DNA from: Gracilariopsis chorda
Taxonomy: Eukaryota; Rhodophyta; Florideophyceae; Gracilariales; Gracilariaceae
NCBI GenBank assembly: GCA_003194525.1
Contig: NBIV01000001.1
Location: 806,001-870,000, forward strand
Direction of reading: 5' to 3'
Length of the DNA: 64,000 nt
The translations under genes and the position numbers were made by a program. The number at the start of each line of letters is the position of its first letter. Positions within the stretch are counted from its first letter, which is position 1. A model generated the notes under the pieces. It saw only the letters and a list, made by a program, of their open reading frames with translations. It searched no databases and was not told where the DNA came from. This document shows, in pieces, positions 1 through 9,420 of the stretch.

Positions 1-1
1 T

Positions 2-1183
2 GAGGAACGGTGCATACGGCTGGAATCGAATGTTTCTATGCTTGAAAATGAGTTTGCATCGCAAGGGATTCGCATGTCGAGAGCAATGGCTGAGGAGCAA
101 AGACTATCCAGTTTGTTGAAGAGGAAGGACCACGAGCTTGAGACGCTGAGACGGAAGTCAGAGAAGGATTTACAAAAAATTGATGAAGCTTATAGAGAAG
201 AAAGTGATGCTCGTATGCAAAGAATACGAGAACTTTCGGGTGACGTGACACTGCTTCAGGACAAGCTCAAAGCGGCGACTGCGAAGAGCGATCGCCGAAT
301 TGGTAGCTCATCTGCGTCAAGACGACTAGAATTGGAGGTTTTGTCTCTCAAGCGTCGACTGGGCGATAATGAACGAAAACTTAGCGAGGAACGTTTGAAC
401 GGTAGACGAAAGATGGAAACAGAACTCAAACGCATGCAAAATGAGCACGATGAAGAGGTACGAAGGCTGGTGGGGAAGGTGGATCGACTAGAAAATCAGG
501 TCGGTCAAATGGACGAATTAAAACGGGATACGGAAAACTTGAAGAGTGAGCGAGATCGACTGCAAGTCACTATCACAGCATTTGAAGGCAAGGTCTTAGA
601 TGTGACAAAGGAGCTGAAGGAAGCTAAGAGAGAGCAAATCGCTGCGGAGGCGGAAGCCAAGCACGTTCGAGCACGGTATGAAGAATCTCTCAAGAAGAAG
701 CTGGTAGAGATGGATCATTGCGGTGAACTTGCTGAGCTGCAACATGCGCTACAAGGACTGCGAAATGAAGCAGCTGCTAGGGAGAAGAAACTGAAGAAAC
801 AACTGGAAGAATTCCGAGGTCGTGCGGAACAGGCTGAGGCGGCTGCGGCATCAGCAGAGAGGGACGCGAAAGAAGCTGCTGAAGCGGTTAAGACTGTGCA
901 AGAAAAAGGACAGCAAGCGCTAGAGTCGGAAAGGAAGATGAGGCAAGCGATCGAGGCTGAGAAGAAGGCTGCTGAAATGGAGAGTAAGGCATGGGAAAAA
1001 CTGGCGCAACAGCAGATGGAACAAAGCGCTGTTGAAGTTGAGGTTGTGAAGAGTTCTTCTAGACGCGGTTTGCGAAAGAGTCCCTCGAAGGGAAGAGATA
1101 GTACAAAGAAGAGGGATAAAGGGGGGCGTAGCGACGAAGCAGGACGAAAGAAGAGCACACATAGACCTCGTCTATTCGGGTAG
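2..1183 (+). CDS. Coiled-coil protein, 5'-truncated by window edge
   Basis: The frame is already open at base 2, so the true start lies upstream; the first internal ATG is at 38. The visible ~393 residues are almost entirely heptad-like and rich in E, K, R, L and A (long coiled coil), followed by a basic Ser/Arg/Lys-rich tail of ~45 residues ending in RLFG. No catalytic domain, signal peptide or membrane segment is visible. Such proteins are usually cytoskeletal, centrosomal or golgin-like scaffolds, but nothing here selects one. Low-complexity coiled coil makes any family assignment unsafe. The reading frame itself is secure because it is long, ends cleanly and has coherent composition. Confidence 0.8.
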   Translation, partial: EERCIRLESNVSMLENEFASQGIRMSRAMAEEQRLSSLLKRKDHELETLRRKSEKDLQKIDEAYREESDARMQRIRELSGDVTLLQDKLKAATAKSDRRIGSSSASRRLELEVLSLKRRLGDNERKLSEERLNGRRKMETELKRMQNEHDEEVRRLVGKVDRLENQVGQMDELKRDTENLKSERDRLQVTITAFEGKVLDVTKELKEAKREQIAAEAEAKHVRARYEESLKKKLVEMDHCGELAELQHALQGLRNEAAAREKKLKKQLEEFRGRAEQAEAAAASAERDAKEAAEAVKTVQEKGQQALESERKMRQAIEAEKKAAEMESKAWEKLAQQQMEQSAVEVEVVKSSSRRGLRKSPSKGRDSTKKRDKGGRSDEAGRKKSTHRPRLFG

Positions 1184-2974
1184 GGTTGTAATAGTTGTGG
1201 AGTGCCGAAGACGTGGCACGGTACCGCTGGAGCAGAGCTTTTAGCTAGTAGATTGCACCAATGGGGTATGCTGGTTTACATGTTTAATATAGATTTGTCG
1301 GCAATGAAAGGGTTTCCGTAAGTTTCTTTCGCACTTGTATCATTGGTTTAGTTATGTACAAGAGGCCTTCGTGTGTTGATACGCTGGATGTTTATACATG
1401 TGTAGAGATCGAGTGTTATGTTGTTATCTGCTCATGTGTGGAGAATGGTTGTATCCTTGTAGAATGTGTATCCAATAAGAGCAATAGGACTTGTGAGTTA
1501 GCTGCAGATGAAAGGTTTGTTTCGACTGGTTCTATCTAAACCTTTATCAGCGTCGTGCAGCACATGCTGCACGACTTCATTGTACAGCAGCGTGCGGGAT
1601 AAGCGTGGGGAAGTCTGAAGGTTTGTTGGAAAGCTCTCTACTGTAGTAGAGGTACAGTACGTTGATGGCGAAGAGAACGCTTTTTCTGGTTTATCCTGAG
1701 GTAGTGTAGCCTAATCCATGATTTCTCCGTGGCAGCTGAGGTTCAAGCGTGCGGGTTTTTCATTCATAGAAATAACATCTCATTACTGGCAGCACACGGG
1801 TAAAGCTTTGTCTGAGGTTAAAAGGATAGCCTTCTCACCATATGTTTTGGGCAATGCTGTTGTCGGACGGTAGCGGTCTCGCCCGGTTAACCCTTATCTC
1901 CCTATATCTTACAGTCATGATGATGCCGAATTGGATGGCGTATGCGATGAGACAGAGAGTTCCGTAAATCACTGTACGACGATTTGTTGAATTATCGCGC
2001 CCCGAACCAGTGAGGACAACTGAACGGTCCATGGTTATCTCACTCTATCCGTGTTGTTACCAATATCTCTTTTTTTGTGCATTTGTCAAGCATTCATGCC
2101 TTGCGTTTGATTGGCTACACATAGGCAAAGAGTGCGATAAGCACGTTATATCGAATAACTCGTGAAATTACGGGTCACCGAAGCGACAATTGGTACCTCA
2201 GCTGCGGCTCGCGACCAATTTTGCCCCTTCTCGTGCCCCGCATTTCGCACTCCGTCGATGTAACTTGAGCACTCCTGTCAGGCGGTGAGTGCGTGGTGCG
2301 GTTTGACGACTACCGTTGGTACCTTCAACATTTAGTACCCTTCGATAAGAGTTAAAAATGAGCTCGGGACAGGGAAAATGGGATATTTTGTTCAAGGGTT
2401 GGAGAAATTGTGGTGCAACCTCTGAGCTGACGGTGCGTGTGCTGAGTGTGCGTGTGCTCTCAAGAAAACTGGGCTCTGTTTGAGGATTGTAAACCCGACT
2501 AGATGTACCAAAGGCACAAGAAGAAAGCTATGACGAACATCCCGAGTACACTACTATCATACCTGCGTATAATCCCAACTCTTACTACGTCTTATTGCCC
2601 TCAGCCCTTTCTTACAATGTAGAGAACTTGAATGCCTTTCTGCTCAGGAAACGAGTCCTTAAACGGGGTCACCGGCTTCAAGAACCTCGCTCATGCGACA
2701 TGACGAGCAGGCTGATTAAGTCTCACCCATTCGAGAATATGCACGTGCACTGCTGAAGTCCCCCAATCGTTGGTTTTTAAGTCCGCCAATCAGAGCACAT
2801 CATCAGGTGCCCATGCGCCGTGACTGTAAGCAAGCTTGCCTACGTATGCCTTCTGGTTTTCAATTCCAACGGCCGATCAGCACCGCGCGACCTTCATCCG
2901 CCAGTTGCCAACAAACGTGCGCCTCATCACTGGTCCGGCCGCGATGGAAATGAGGCGGTGAAGCGGCCAGAACC
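1184..2974. other. Intergenic, 1.8 kb
   Basis: Between the coiled-coil gene and the SPRING-like gene. It holds one small candidate ORF on the minus strand (1835-2032, listed separately) and several copies of an 8-bp motif TTGGTACC or its complement (2190, 2316, 2505). No RNA gene or transposon was recognised. Confidence 0.5.
1835..2032 (-). CDS. Possible small single-pass membrane protein (65 aa)
   Basis: Short ORF whose ATG sits in a strong eukaryotic context (ATAACCATGG). The predicted protein has a polar N terminus of ~20 residues, one hydrophobic helix at about residues 22-42 (IYGTLCLIAYAIQFGIIM) and a basic C-terminal tail, the layout of a small membrane-complex subunit. I do not recognise a family. 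It is the only ORF in this 1.8-kb gap with both a good start context and protein-like composition, but it is short enough to be chance. Confidence 0.35.
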   Translation of the reverse strand: MDRSVVLTGSGRDNSTNRRTVIYGTLCLIAYAIQFGIIMTVRYREIRVNRARPLPSDNSIAQNIW

Positions 2975-3625
2975 ATGCCTTCACTCGAAGTTCTCTCTCG
3001 AAGTCCCTTAAACCGCTTCATCTCCAACCTCTTCCTCGTCTCGAGCATCCTCTTCCTGGCCTTTGGCATCCTCGACTACATCGAAGCAATCCACGAAAAC
3101 AACCCCTCGTCTGCTGTTCCTCGCCGCGCGAACGCGCGCGAATTAAGATCCATGTCACCATTACTACCCTCACTTCACACGTCAGGCAGTCGTCAACCCT
3201 GTCGATTCACAAAGCCTGTTACCTCCCTCGTCACAGACGATCAAGGCTTCCTCTGCTCACGCACACACACGCATCCACAAACAAAGTGCTGCATTCGCAC
3301 GCCTCCAACAATGCGCTATTCCTGCGCCTCCTGCGATCACTCATTATGTTGTTCACACTACGAACAATGCGTATCCTGTTGCATGTCACCTAGTCGGGCC
3401 AACCTTCGATTACCAGTACACTCCACTCCTTTCTTGCGTCGCTACGCTCTGAAAGACGATTTCGAATTATGTAGCGCATTGTGTCGCTCCAGTTCCCAAA
3501 GCTTGCTCCATGAAAATGCGTACCGACATAACAATCACCACTGCTTTGGTCGAGAAACCGCCGGAGTGGATCGTTCAATGCATCACGGACTCTTCGATTT
3601 TGCGACGCCCATTGGGAATACGTAG
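2975..3625 (+). CDS. SPRING/C12orf49-like (UPF0454) Golgi membrane protein
   Basis: A 216-aa protein. Residues ~15-36 form one transmembrane helix near the N terminus (type II topology), followed by a short linker and a Cys-rich lumenal domain. That domain carries the family hallmarks in order: CR near residue 76, GFLC at 91-94, CCSHYEQCVSCC at 125-136, and FELCSALCRSSSQSLLHENAYR-like sequence at 163-184 ending in HHCFG. In animals this family (SREBP-regulating gene product) sits in the Golgi and is needed for site-1 protease activity in sterol-responsive SREBP processing; that role is known only there and is not shown here. Start chosen at the first ATG (AACCATGC), just before the helix. Intronless. 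The family call rests on the spacing of the Cys pairs and the SSQS..HEN.YR block. Confidence 0.82.
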   Translation: MPSLEVLSRSPLNRFISNLFLVSSILFLAFGILDYIEAIHENNPSSAVPRRANARELRSMSPLLPSLHTSGSRQPCRFTKPVTSLVTDDQGFLCSRTHTHPQTKCCIRTPPTMRYSCASCDHSLCCSHYEQCVSCCMSPSRANLRLPVHSTPFLRRYALKDDFELCSALCRSSSQSLLHENAYRHNNHHCFGRETAGVDRSMHHGLFDFATPIGNT

Positions 3626-4506
3626 CTTTTGCTCAAACTGAGATATGTATCCTGCTGTGACGGATTTGGTGTCGTAGTATCCCTGTTGGAGCTTTAAGTA
3701 CCAAGGGTAATCGTTTCCCTCCGGCGGTAAAGGGAAACTTTGGTACCCCAATATTCTTTCCTCAGCCCGTGAGTCTGTTCGTATATCTTAGTTTTTTTAA
3801 TTAATATACCTACTACCGACTTTTAAACTGAACTTTAGTAGCACAGACATTTCAAAAAGCATTGCGCTTCCTTCGGAAGATCCGCCTCTTTGCGAGGAAC
3901 AACGAATCACCCGCAAGTATTGGCTTGTGGGATCTCGTCTCTAGGTCGTCGTGGTTTGAGCGCTCTCGCCAGAAGGAGAATTAGTGGTGCTCACAGGTCG
4001 AAGCATATGCCCAGCAGCAAGGGACATACCATACGGTTGACGATGGATTTTCCATCGGACCTATCGGGACGGGCGCTCAAGGCTAAAAAATAGAAGCAAA
4101 TGCGTCTGGACAACATGCAGCCAACGAAGAATGCTCTTCTGACACAAGCCTGAAGCGATGTTTGCTTCAGCCCGGAGTTGCAGCACTTTATGAGGGGCGC
4201 CACTGCGTTCGCTAACCCTAGCTGGAACTAACACCGTATCTTTTGCTCCAATAAAAAGACTGCGAGCATTGTGATCGCCAAAACTTCGCTTCGACGACCA
4301 ACCGATCTGACCCTTTTCAAAGAAGAATATATACAAAGAGGTGTCCGTCGCAGGACGTGCAAAAGACTACGCACGCCATTCATTACTCTTTCCCTTTCTC
4401 CACGCCGTTTGAGCACTGCTGGAATTACCTGGATCCCTGCCTGGTACAGTACGTAACCTTACCCCCAAATTCCAGGCTACAGCACCCTCATGCCCCACTT
4501 GCAACC
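3626..4506. other. Intergenic, 0.9 kb, with an imperfect hairpin near 3700
   Basis: No gene recognised. At 3698-3747, about 70 bp after the SPRING-like stop, there is an interrupted inverted repeat: GTACCAA and TTTCCCT on the left pair with AGGGAAA and TTGGTAC on the right around a ~9-nt centre. It could be a 3' UTR structure or a remnant of a small inverted-repeat element. Confidence 0.4.
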
Positions 4507-5505
4507 ATGTCCTGCCCTCTGGACAAGGAACGTCCCTGCCGAAGCGTTGAGTGCTACGAACGCCTCAACTTCATTGACGAGGGTACATATGGTCGCGTCT
4601 TCCGCGCCCGCGACATTCAGACAGGGCAAATCTACGCCCTCAAACAGGTCAAACTCGGCAATGACCGCGATGGCTTTCCGGTAACCGCTTTGCGAGAAAT
4701 CTCCACGCTCTTCTCGGTCAATCATCCTAATGTCGTCCGCCTTCGCGAAGTGGTTGTCGGATCCACTACGGATAAGATCTACCTCGTTATGGAATATGCA
4801 GAGCATGACTTGCTCAGCTTGCTGGAACGAATGAAGTGCCCGTACTCGGCATCCGAAATCAAGTCGCTCATGCAGCAGCTTCTTCGAGGAGTCGCTCACC
4901 TTCACGACAACTGGATTCTGCACAGGGACCTTAAACCGTCTAACCTACTCCTCACTGGTCAGGGCGTTTTAAAGGTATGCGACTTCGGCCTTGCACGGAA
5001 CTACGGTGATCCCCTGTCCAAGTACACTCAAGGTGTAGTGACGTTGTGGTACAGGGCCCCAGAGCTGCTCATGGGTTCCACGCTTTATTCCACTGCAGTT
5101 GATATGTGGGCTATAGGGTGCATTTTCGCGGAGCTTGTGCTGATGAGACCCCTGCTTCAAGGCAAAGGAGAGCTAGACCAGCTGGCTAAGATTGCGTCCA
5201 TGTTCGGTGCGCCGTCAGAGAAGTGCTGGGGCGGCTTCTCAAAACTCCCCAACTCGCGGCGTGTTTCGTTTCGAAGTTATGGCGAAGGCAATTTCATTGA
5301 GCATTTCTACGAGGGTACGGGATGCACTCGAAGGTTGCGCACAAGCAAGAACGCCATCGACTTGATGCAAAGCATGCTACTGTACGATCCGGAGAAACGT
5401 ATTTCTGCGGCTGACGCATTGAGGCACCCGTACTTCTCTGAGAGGCCGAGCCCGAAAGATCCTTCACTGATCCAGACGTTTCCGGACGACCGTCGAGGAA
5501 CTTGA
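4507..5505 (+). CDS. CDK11-like cyclin-dependent kinase (PITSLRE family)
   Basis: A 332-aa Ser/Thr kinase, essentially a bare catalytic domain. Visible: glycine loop EGTYGRVF (residues 25-32), ATP-binding Lys46, cyclin-binding C helix PVTALRE (58-64), HRDLKPSN (139-146), DFG (159-161) and the APE motif. CRSVE just before the domain and LHDNWILHRDLK are characteristic of CDK11/CDK10. CDK11 acts with cyclin L in transcription and pre-mRNA splicing. The animal protein has a long RE/poly-E N-terminal extension that is absent here. The frame is open 50 codons further upstream, but the ATG at 4507 (GCAACCATG) directly precedes the conserved block and is preferred. The T-loop reads YTQGVVTLWYRAPE. 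CDK10 is the main alternative. Confidence 0.9.
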   Translation: MSCPLDKERPCRSVECYERLNFIDEGTYGRVFRARDIQTGQIYALKQVKLGNDRDGFPVTALREISTLFSVNHPNVVRLREVVVGSTTDKIYLVMEYAEHDLLSLLERMKCPYSASEIKSLMQQLLRGVAHLHDNWILHRDLKPSNLLLTGQGVLKVCDFGLARNYGDPLSKYTQGVVTLWYRAPELLMGSTLYSTAVDMWAIGCIFAELVLMRPLLQGKGELDQLAKIASMFGAPSEKCWGGFSKLPNSRRVSFRSYGEGNFIEHFYEGTGCTRRLRTSKNAIDLMQSMLLYDPEKRISAADALRHPYFSERPSPKDPSLIQTFPDDRRGT

Positions 5506-5680
5506 CTGCATAATGTACGTGTTGGCAATAATATTAACATTTCCGAACACTCTTTGCTTGACGCACATGGACGGGGACTCGAACCAAAAAAGATAAGAAA
5601 CCTGTACAAATGGCAAATGGAACGTTTCGCTATAGCGATCGCGGTGAGAGATGCCACTACAAGTAATAAGCAGCATCCGT

Positions 5681-6868
5681 CTATATATCAGTCCCAAAGT
5701 GCCGTGGCATTCGATTGGCATCAAGGCATACCATTGGTATAATGAATTCAGTAAGGACCTCTTCCGGCAGACATGCAAAGTACGTGAGATTTTTTCGTCT
5801 CTTCCGTATAGACGATGCGACCGACGTACGAAGATTTGCTTTTCGGGTAGTAGGACAAGTCTGATGCACGGCGGGCAACTGCAATGCATTCTTTTCGAGG
5901 GAGAGATCGTTATTAAGGAGGCCGCTCAACCCTTTCGCGTCCCAAACACAGCGTTCATATCTGTTTTTCGGGACGACTGATTGATCATCACCGGTGGCGG
6001 GGGCGGGACATCGACATCGCTTTGTTACGCCACCCAGCTCGTACAGAGCTTTTATCTGGAGCCATAGGAACTCAAAGCCACGCACAGCAAGCAGACTGGA
6101 GAATCTCTCGGCGTAGTAACTGTCCTTGACGTTGGGAATTCGCATTGCAATGTCTACAAACATGACCCACAATCCCCAGCCGGCGTGGATTGCTGTGTCA
6201 TTGAAGCGCTGGTCGGCAAAGTGAGCAGCAATGTTGGTAAACTTTGCAGTAGGCACAAGCGACCATGACTTGGGAATTGGCAAACGCCCGGAACCATCCT
6301 CACATAAGCGATCCTCAAGCACGGAGAGTTGGTGACTTTCAGGGGTGTCATAAGGATCTCCCGGCTTGTCACTATCAGAAGTGTATCCATACTCGCCATC
6401 AGATTCATCATCGAGCCCCTCCTCGACCCAATATCGTTCCCTCTTGGTCATGCTTTTCAGCTCCTTTCGCACGGAACGCGCGACGAAACGCAGCGGAAGC
6501 CCATCTAGTGCGGCACGATGTAATTCGCATAACATGGCATGCATTACCTCGCCCCAGTTAAGCTTTGCGAGCCACTTGTACAGGGAGCATGGCACGCGTA
6601 ACATGAAGACCGGGACGTGCAGTGGTGTGGGGGGGAGGTTAGGATCGGCGGATAGGATGGGAATGTCGGAGGGGTGTACAGAGGAGGCTTGTACGGCTCT
6701 CCATATGGCAAAGTTCTGCGCTAACTCGTCGTCGGTACGCGGACGTAGATGAAAACCGAGCGGAGGCGGCTCTGGTTTTGGCTCGGTGAAAGGATTTTTC
6801 GCTGGATCGGCGGAGAAGAGCAGCACGGCTCTTTCGTAGACGGCGGGCGTTTGGGCGGTGACGGACAT
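5681..6868 (-). CDS. Conserved-looking protein of unknown function (395 aa)
   Basis: Start taken at 6868 (GAAAATG, A at -3); the frame stays open upstream to 7255, but that part is Pro/Ser/His-rich low complexity over a C-rich leader and is unlikely to be translated. The protein begins with a short hydrophilic region, then a helical middle section (MHAMLCELHRAALDGLP), an acidic stretch near residues 190-215 (DDESDGEYGYTSDSD) and a second folded-looking region with aromatic residues. There is no transmembrane helix or signal peptide. I recognise no domain. It is tail-to-tail with the CDK11-like gene (175 bp between stops). Confidence 0.7.
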   Translation of the reverse strand: MSVTAQTPAVYERAVLLFSADPAKNPFTEPKPEPPPLGFHLRPRTDDELAQNFAIWRAVQASSVHPSDIPILSADPNLPPTPLHVPVFMLRVPCSLYKWLAKLNWGEVMHAMLCELHRAALDGLPLRFVARSVRKELKSMTKRERYWVEEGLDDESDGEYGYTSDSDKPGDPYDTPESHQLSVLEDRLCEDGSGRLPIPKSWSLVPTAKFTNIAAHFADQRFNDTAIHAGWGLWVMFVDIAMRIPNVKDSYYAERFSSLLAVRGFEFLWLQIKALYELGGVTKRCRCPAPATGDDQSVVPKNRYERCVWDAKGLSGLLNNDLSLEKNALQLPAVHQTCPTTRKANLRTSVASSIRKRRKNLTYFACLPEEVLTEFIIPMVCLDANRMPRHFGTDI

Positions 6869-7272
6869 TTTCGTTTTCGCGGGGGGGTTGGGCGTATGGA
6901 GGGAAGCGACGACGAAAGCTGGGATGTTGGACGGAAAAAGGAGAGGGTGAAGGTGGGGGCCGGGAATGTGCCGTTTTGGAGAGAGGGAGGTGGGGGAGGG
7001 GGAGCGGTGTGGGGACTGACGCGGATGCGGGCGAATGGGGTGCGATGGAGTGCGCGCGGTGGTGGCGGGGGGGGGGGGGGCGGTGGCACTGACGCGCAGC
7101 ACTGCCACTGCAGAGCTCTTGCGACGCACGCAGAAGAAGTGCACAGCACGGCGCCGTGCTCGCAACGCCCATCCAGCACACGCCAGGTGGCGCAGGTTTG
7201 GCACAGGCAGAAGTGCGAGCTTTAAAAAGGGTATAGATAAAGGGAAAAGAAACAAAAAAGAAGAAAACTGCC
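6869..7272. promoter_or_regulatory. Leader/promoter region with a 14-G run
   Basis: The 404 bp between the unknown gene's start and the stop of the GTPase gene, both on the minus strand. It contains an uninterrupted run of 14 G at 7067-7080 (C on the coding strand) in a very G-rich stretch (6880-7090). The region must hold the 5' leader and promoter of the minus-strand gene; an A/T-rich patch (TTTAAAAAGGGTATAGATAAA, 7222-7242) lies near its far end. Confidence 0.45.
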
Positions 7273-8916
7273 CTACAAGCCGATGTTGAACGACAAGCCG
7301 AGGTTACCTGGACCCACGCCAGCCGTGAAGCCGTTGGGCCCCAGTAGCGACGCCGACTCATCTGGAACCATGGAGATCTGAATGTTCGTGCGTCCCTGCT
7401 GGTAGCTCAGACTGGCGTTGATGTTCGTGTCCGGCGGCCTGTACGCCGCGCCAACATTCCATTGTCCTGTGCTTCCTCCGTACGCCTGCGCCTGGATCTG
7501 GTTGATCTGGCTCTGCTGCATCTGCAGGTATTGCATAGCATGCGCTTGTTGCTGCGCCGCCGTCACCTGCGACGTCAACAGCCGTTTGCGCTGTGTCGAG
7601 ATTTCCTGCATCATATTTTGCAAGTCCTGTCGCTCCTGGTTAGCGCTCCAGCTCGACCCCGGTCGCTTCGACTCTTCAGCCTCGCGTTGGAACTGCGAAT
7701 CCGCCGTGTAGAACGCAAAGTCTGACGGCATGTCATCCGACGCGGTTCCCGACTTGAAGTGAGCCAGCGCGTTTTCACGCAGCACTTGAAGTTGCTTCAT
7801 GTAGATGGCGTGTTGTGACGTGTCTATGATCGACTCCAGTTCGCGTCGCTTTCGCGTTTGAATGCTGTCATCATGGCACTCCTCAGTTGCAACGTCGTAC
7901 GATGCAAGCGCTTCAGTCATGATTTGCGCCGCTTTAGCTCCGTAGTCCTCGATCTTTTCCCCGCCCTCCAGAGTGCTCTCTTGAAACTCGTTCAGTTTCA
8001 ACGTCGCGTCCGTCAGGGCCTGTGAGAAAGCTTCATTACACTTGAAAGCCTTTGTCAGAGAGGCAACATTTCCATCGCCACCTTCATCACCATTTGCAGT
8101 CACTCCAGTGGTCACAGCCTTACTCGCAGCGCGTTCGTCCCACAGCTTAGATGTGAACGTTCCAATCCCATCCGCAGGAATCACCTTTGAAAACTGCGTT
8201 TTCGCAAGCGATTCCGGTGCGTCTTGTTGCAAAATTCTGTTGGCAAGATTCTGACATGCTTCGGTGAACGCCTCCTCACGGTGTCTCATGTGCGGCAATG
8301 CCACCACGGAAATGTCAAACATACTGGAAATATCTTCACCCTTTGTAACATCGTCAAAGATTTCCTTTGCATCCTCTTGTAAGAGATGTTCAAGTTCACT
8401 CGGTACCACATCATCGTCCACATCTCTTACGACGAACACCAGCGCCGTGCGAAGAGCATCCTGTCCAGCATTCTTAGCAGCTTCACTAAACACAGCTTTC
8501 AACAAGCCGTAGCTCGTAGCGTCAAAGCGACCCACATCATGGTACCACAGGTTCAACAACAGCACGTCCGAGATACAGGTGACAAATGCAGCACAACGTG
8601 CCTGGAATGCACGACCCTCCCTTCCTCTCTCCCTTGAATCAGAACCCTCCACATCAACAGCAACAACGGTGTCAAAACCCTTTGCTTTATCTGCGAACAC
8701 TCCCTTCGTAGTGGCAGTGGCTACAGCCGAGCGTGATCCAATCTCAAAAGATGTGCCGAAAAGCTTGTTGAGCAGCGTGGATTTGCCAGACGCTTGCGCT
8801 CCCAAAACTGAAACTATCGTAAGCGCTTCCGGACCCATTTCTTCATACTCTGGAAACCATGTGCTGGCGGACAGCGCTGCGTTGCCTTCAGCGTCAATGA
8901 TCTTGACAGGCGCCAT
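7273..8916 (-). CDS. RHD3/Sey1-like dynamin-family GTPase, shortened, no membrane hairpin
   Basis: A 547-aa protein with a clear GB1/RHD3-type GTPase domain: G1 P-loop GAQASGKST (residues 39-47), G2 Thr in ATTKG (69-72), G3 DVEGSDSRERG (88-98), and a G4-like VVRDVDD. RHD3/Sey1/atlastin proteins fuse endoplasmic reticulum tubules and carry two adjacent membrane helices near the C terminus. Here the helical middle part follows the GTPase, but no hydrophobic hairpin is visible. The C terminus is instead Gln-rich (about residues 440-475) and ends in a Gly/Asn/Ser-rich, amyloid-like segment (LGLSFNIGL). Family members are usually ~750-800 aa, so the protein is short. It shares a 504-bp divergent promoter with the SecE gene. 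GTPase-fold confidence is high; ER-fusion function is doubtful without the anchor. Confidence 0.85.
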   Translation of the reverse strand: MAPVKIIDAEGNAALSASTWFPEYEEMGPEALTIVSVLGAQASGKSTLLNKLFGTSFEIGSRSAVATATTKGVFADKAKGFDTVVAVDVEGSDSRERGREGRAFQARCAAFVTCISDVLLLNLWYHDVGRFDATSYGLLKAVFSEAAKNAGQDALRTALVFVVRDVDDDVVPSELEHLLQEDAKEIFDDVTKGEDISSMFDISVVALPHMRHREEAFTEACQNLANRILQQDAPESLAKTQFSKVIPADGIGTFTSKLWDERAASKAVTTGVTANGDEGGDGNVASLTKAFKCNEAFSQALTDATLKLNEFQESTLEGGEKIEDYGAKAAQIMTEALASYDVATEECHDDSIQTRKRRELESIIDTSQHAIYMKQLQVLRENALAHFKSGTASDDMPSDFAFYTADSQFQREAEESKRPGSSWSANQERQDLQNMMQEISTQRKRLLTSQVTAAQQQAHAMQYLQMQQSQINQIQAQAYGGSTGQWNVGAAYRPPDTNINASLSYQQGRTNIQISMVPDESASLLGPNGFTAGVGPGNLGLSFNIGL

Positions 8917-9420
8917 TGTACAAGATGCTCGTGATCGTGTTCTTGGAGCGGGTCACAGCCGACTAGTGGCAGCGTGAAACAAGAAGCGCGCGATGCACTC
9001 TCGCAAGGCGGATATGATCGGAGGTCGGTGGTGAACGAAATGCGGATTCGCACAACGGTGGGTTGCAGCCGGGCCGTCGCGCAGATCGTAACAAATACAG
9101 TTGTGGATCTCGACGAGGGCGAGGCTCAGCAAAACGGGCATGTCGTTGAGCTCCAGAATTCGACTTGTGTAGGGTTGTTCGTTGACAGAAAGCCCCGCCG
9201 CCCCCGTCGGTCACGGGACCGAAGGGTCCACAATGACAATGACATAATCTCGGTCCAATGAAATAGCGCCAACTGCTCCTATATCCCACGCCCAAAATCG
9301 ATACAAATCTCTTTTTGTCTCAGATTGAAAACCAAATGGAACGATGCGCTCAAGGTCGCTCTTGTTTCCCTTCGACCAACTTTCACTGTCCACTTGCGCT
9401 CTACTTCTCCGGCACTCCCG
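8917..9420. promoter_or_regulatory. Divergent promoter between GTPase and SecE genes
   Basis: The 504 bp separate two head-to-head genes, so both promoters lie here. No TATA box or RNA gene was recognised. The SecE frame remains open back to 9325, but that part is not expected to be translated. Confidence 0.5.

Noticed and set aside
5570..5600. GGTTCGAGTCC (tRNA B-box-like) on the minus strand
   Set aside because: The arms around it do not pair as a T stem and no A box lies at the right distance.
6869..7255. N-terminal extension of the unknown minus-strand gene
   Set aside because: Low-complexity Pro/His/Ser sequence over a homopolymer; a better start lies at 6868.
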